This document shows, one piece after another, positions 62,445-64,000 of a stretch of 64,000 bases of DNA. Under the pieces are notes generated by a model. That model saw only the letters and a program-made list of their open reading frames with translations, did no database searches and had not been told where the DNA came from. A program made the position numbers and the translations under genes. The number at the start of each line of letters is the position of its first letter. Position 1 is the stretch's first letter. The stretch spans positions 88,709,637-88,773,636 of the forward strand of contig JARCOQ010000001.1 in assembly GCA_029207755.1 (NCBI GenBank), written 5' to 3'. The stretch comes from Chamaea fasciata. Its lineage: Eukaryota; Chordata; Aves; Passeriformes; Sylviidae.

Positions 62445-62818
62445 CTCATCAGACCCCCATCTAGACTACCGTGTTCAACTCAGGGGTACCCAGCATAAAA
62501 AGGACATGGACCTGTTGGGTTGAATCCAAAAGGGATCCTTCAGGAGAGCTAGAGAGGGACTTTTTACAAGGGTATGTAGATATAAGACATGGGGGAATAG
62601 CTTAAAACTGTCAGAGTGTGGGTTTTGAGGAGATACAAGGAAGAAATTCTTCACTGTGAGGCTGGTGAGACACTGGAACAGAGAAACTGGACGCCTCATC
62701 CCTGAAAGTGAGGTTGGATGAGACTTTCAGCAACCTGGTCTAGAGCAAATTGCCCCTGCAGTGAAGGGGGGTTGGAACTGAGTGATCTTTAAGGTCTGTT
62801 ACAGCACAAATCATTCTT
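62445..62818 (+). mobile_element. CR1 LINE 3' fragment
   Basis: It carries GACTTTTTACAAGGGTATG, GAAGAAATTCTTCACTGTGAGG and GATCTTTAAGGTCTGTTACAG, with a decayed tail. There is no usable ORF. Confidence 0.85.
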
Positions 62819-64000
62819 AAAAAGAAAAGAAAAGGGTAAGAGAGATCTACTCCCTTCACTCTTGGCAGAGTTCCCTAAACTCAGTTTGCCCAGTTATTGC
62901 CAGTGATGAGAATAATGGCTTCTGACTATCCACAAAAAATAGCAATATTCTGCAATTTTAGAGCCATCAAAGTAGTCCTGTGAAGTATTTAGTGCTCTGT
63001 TATTGATATGGGAACTGTTATTTTGGTAATTGCTGCTATAAACTCTTCTTCTCTCCTCCTTCCACACCTCTCTTTTTCTTGCTCTGGACCCATCTCTTCA
63101 TTCTTACACGTGCCCACAGGTGTGTCCTGAGCCTTGCCAGTATTTGAGTGTGATGATATCTTGCCAAGTCTCTTTTTGGTTGTAAAGCCAAACACTGTTT
63201 GCATGTTTTTCATTGCTTTCACATGCAAATGTTAGCCTTGCATAATGGTCCAGGTTGCACTAAAATTTTTCTTTAACACCATACTGAAAATAACCATGAG
63301 AGGATTGTGGGAAACTCGTGAGAAGTTCTCACTGTTTTATAAGGTTAATAACTTAAAAATAAGAACCATTGGCTCTCCAGTCCCTAAATATGGCCATCAC
63401 TATTTAGATCTGAGCAGCAAGACAAAGGAAAGAGTTGGGGTTACTGTGGTTTTATGACAATCTTTAGCTAGATTAAATTTATGTCGTTTATCCCTGGAAA
63501 GGATAAACTGTCCGTTGAAATCAGTGCTTGTTCATTTTTATCTAGGGGGAAGACCACAGGACAAAAGGCAGACACATCCTCCATCTACTGAAAGTCTCAT
63601 CTTACTACCCTGTTTTGAAATATATCACAAAATATGCCAAATAGGATTGAAATATAGTCTGTTGTGCCAGCTGCCACACCAAACCAAGTGGTTCCTCAGT
63701 GTCTCATTTAAGTATTTGTGTGGGGTTTTTTTGAAATTCAAGAAATCCTGAGTCAAACCATGAGATTGTAAAAGCTAAAAAATTTGATTTAGCAGGGAAT
63801 GTCTAACTGAGAAGTGATACTGGCCATTTGTTAGGAACTGGAAGATTCCTGCTGAGTTGCTGACAGCAGTTACTGATACCTTTGACAATTAAGTACTGCT
63901 CCTGAAGACTGTGCAATGCATTTGCATGTTGTATTCTTGAGGCACTGTATGCAGGGGTCTACTTGTGTGCACTATGTAAGTTATTCTCAGAGAAGAGTTG

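Larger units (their letters stand above)
59087..64000. other. PHACTR1: PHACTR1 intron to the window edge
   Basis: AT-rich sequence with one CR1 fragment (62.4 kb) and low-complexity pyrimidine runs. No exon is recognised. The window ends inside the intron. Confidence 0.6.

Overview
This window is non-coding-rich vertebrate DNA, most likely from a bird. At least eight fragments of CR1 (chicken repeat 1) LINEs are present. There are no Alu, L1 or B elements, gene density is very low, and the background is AT-rich with one sharp CpG island. No bacterial, viral or organellar gene organisation is seen.

The only protein-coding gene I can support is PHACTR1 (phosphatase and actin regulator 1), on the + strand. 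The window holds its 5' coding part. A first coding exon (CDS 25447-25507) starts with Met-Asp-Tyr-Phe-Leu-Asp and ends at a consensus donor in phase 1. It is followed by two alternative copies of the next exon, at 36621-36767 (copy A) and 38392-38538 (copy B). Both copies are exactly 147 nt, both are phase 1 at each end, and both encode 49 residues of the same PHACTR1 segment, with 41 of 49 identical. They look like a tandemly duplicated, probably mutually exclusive exon pair. No later PHACTR1 exon (basic NLS/RPEL region, C-terminal RPEL repeats, PP1-binding tail) is present, so the last 25 kb is read as intron.

Layout: 1-23.1 kb is upstream intron or flank with four CR1 fragments and a possible recursive splice site at 9384/9385. 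At 23.16-23.31 kb a TATA box, a short leader and a consensus donor suggest an alternative non-coding first exon. The first coding exon is at 25.4 kb, and 25.5-36.6 kb is AT-rich intron. The exon pair occupies 36.6-38.5 kb, with copy B inside a CpG island (about 37.9-38.9 kb). Copy B is preceded by a 169-nt stretch with no adenine, so its branch point must lie unusually far upstream. The rest (38.5-64 kb) is intron with three more CR1 copies, a compound tetranucleotide microsatellite, a second possible recursive splice site and a candidate stop-containing microexon.

The most interesting element is the exon cassette: duplicated, diverged exons of equal length and phase in sharply different base-composition settings, one with a distant-branch-point 3' splice site. 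It would let PHACTR1 make two N-terminal protein forms, and possibly a third starting inside copy B from the CpG island. Gene identity rests on recognising the protein sequence. Splicing behaviour, promoter use and any functional difference are inference.
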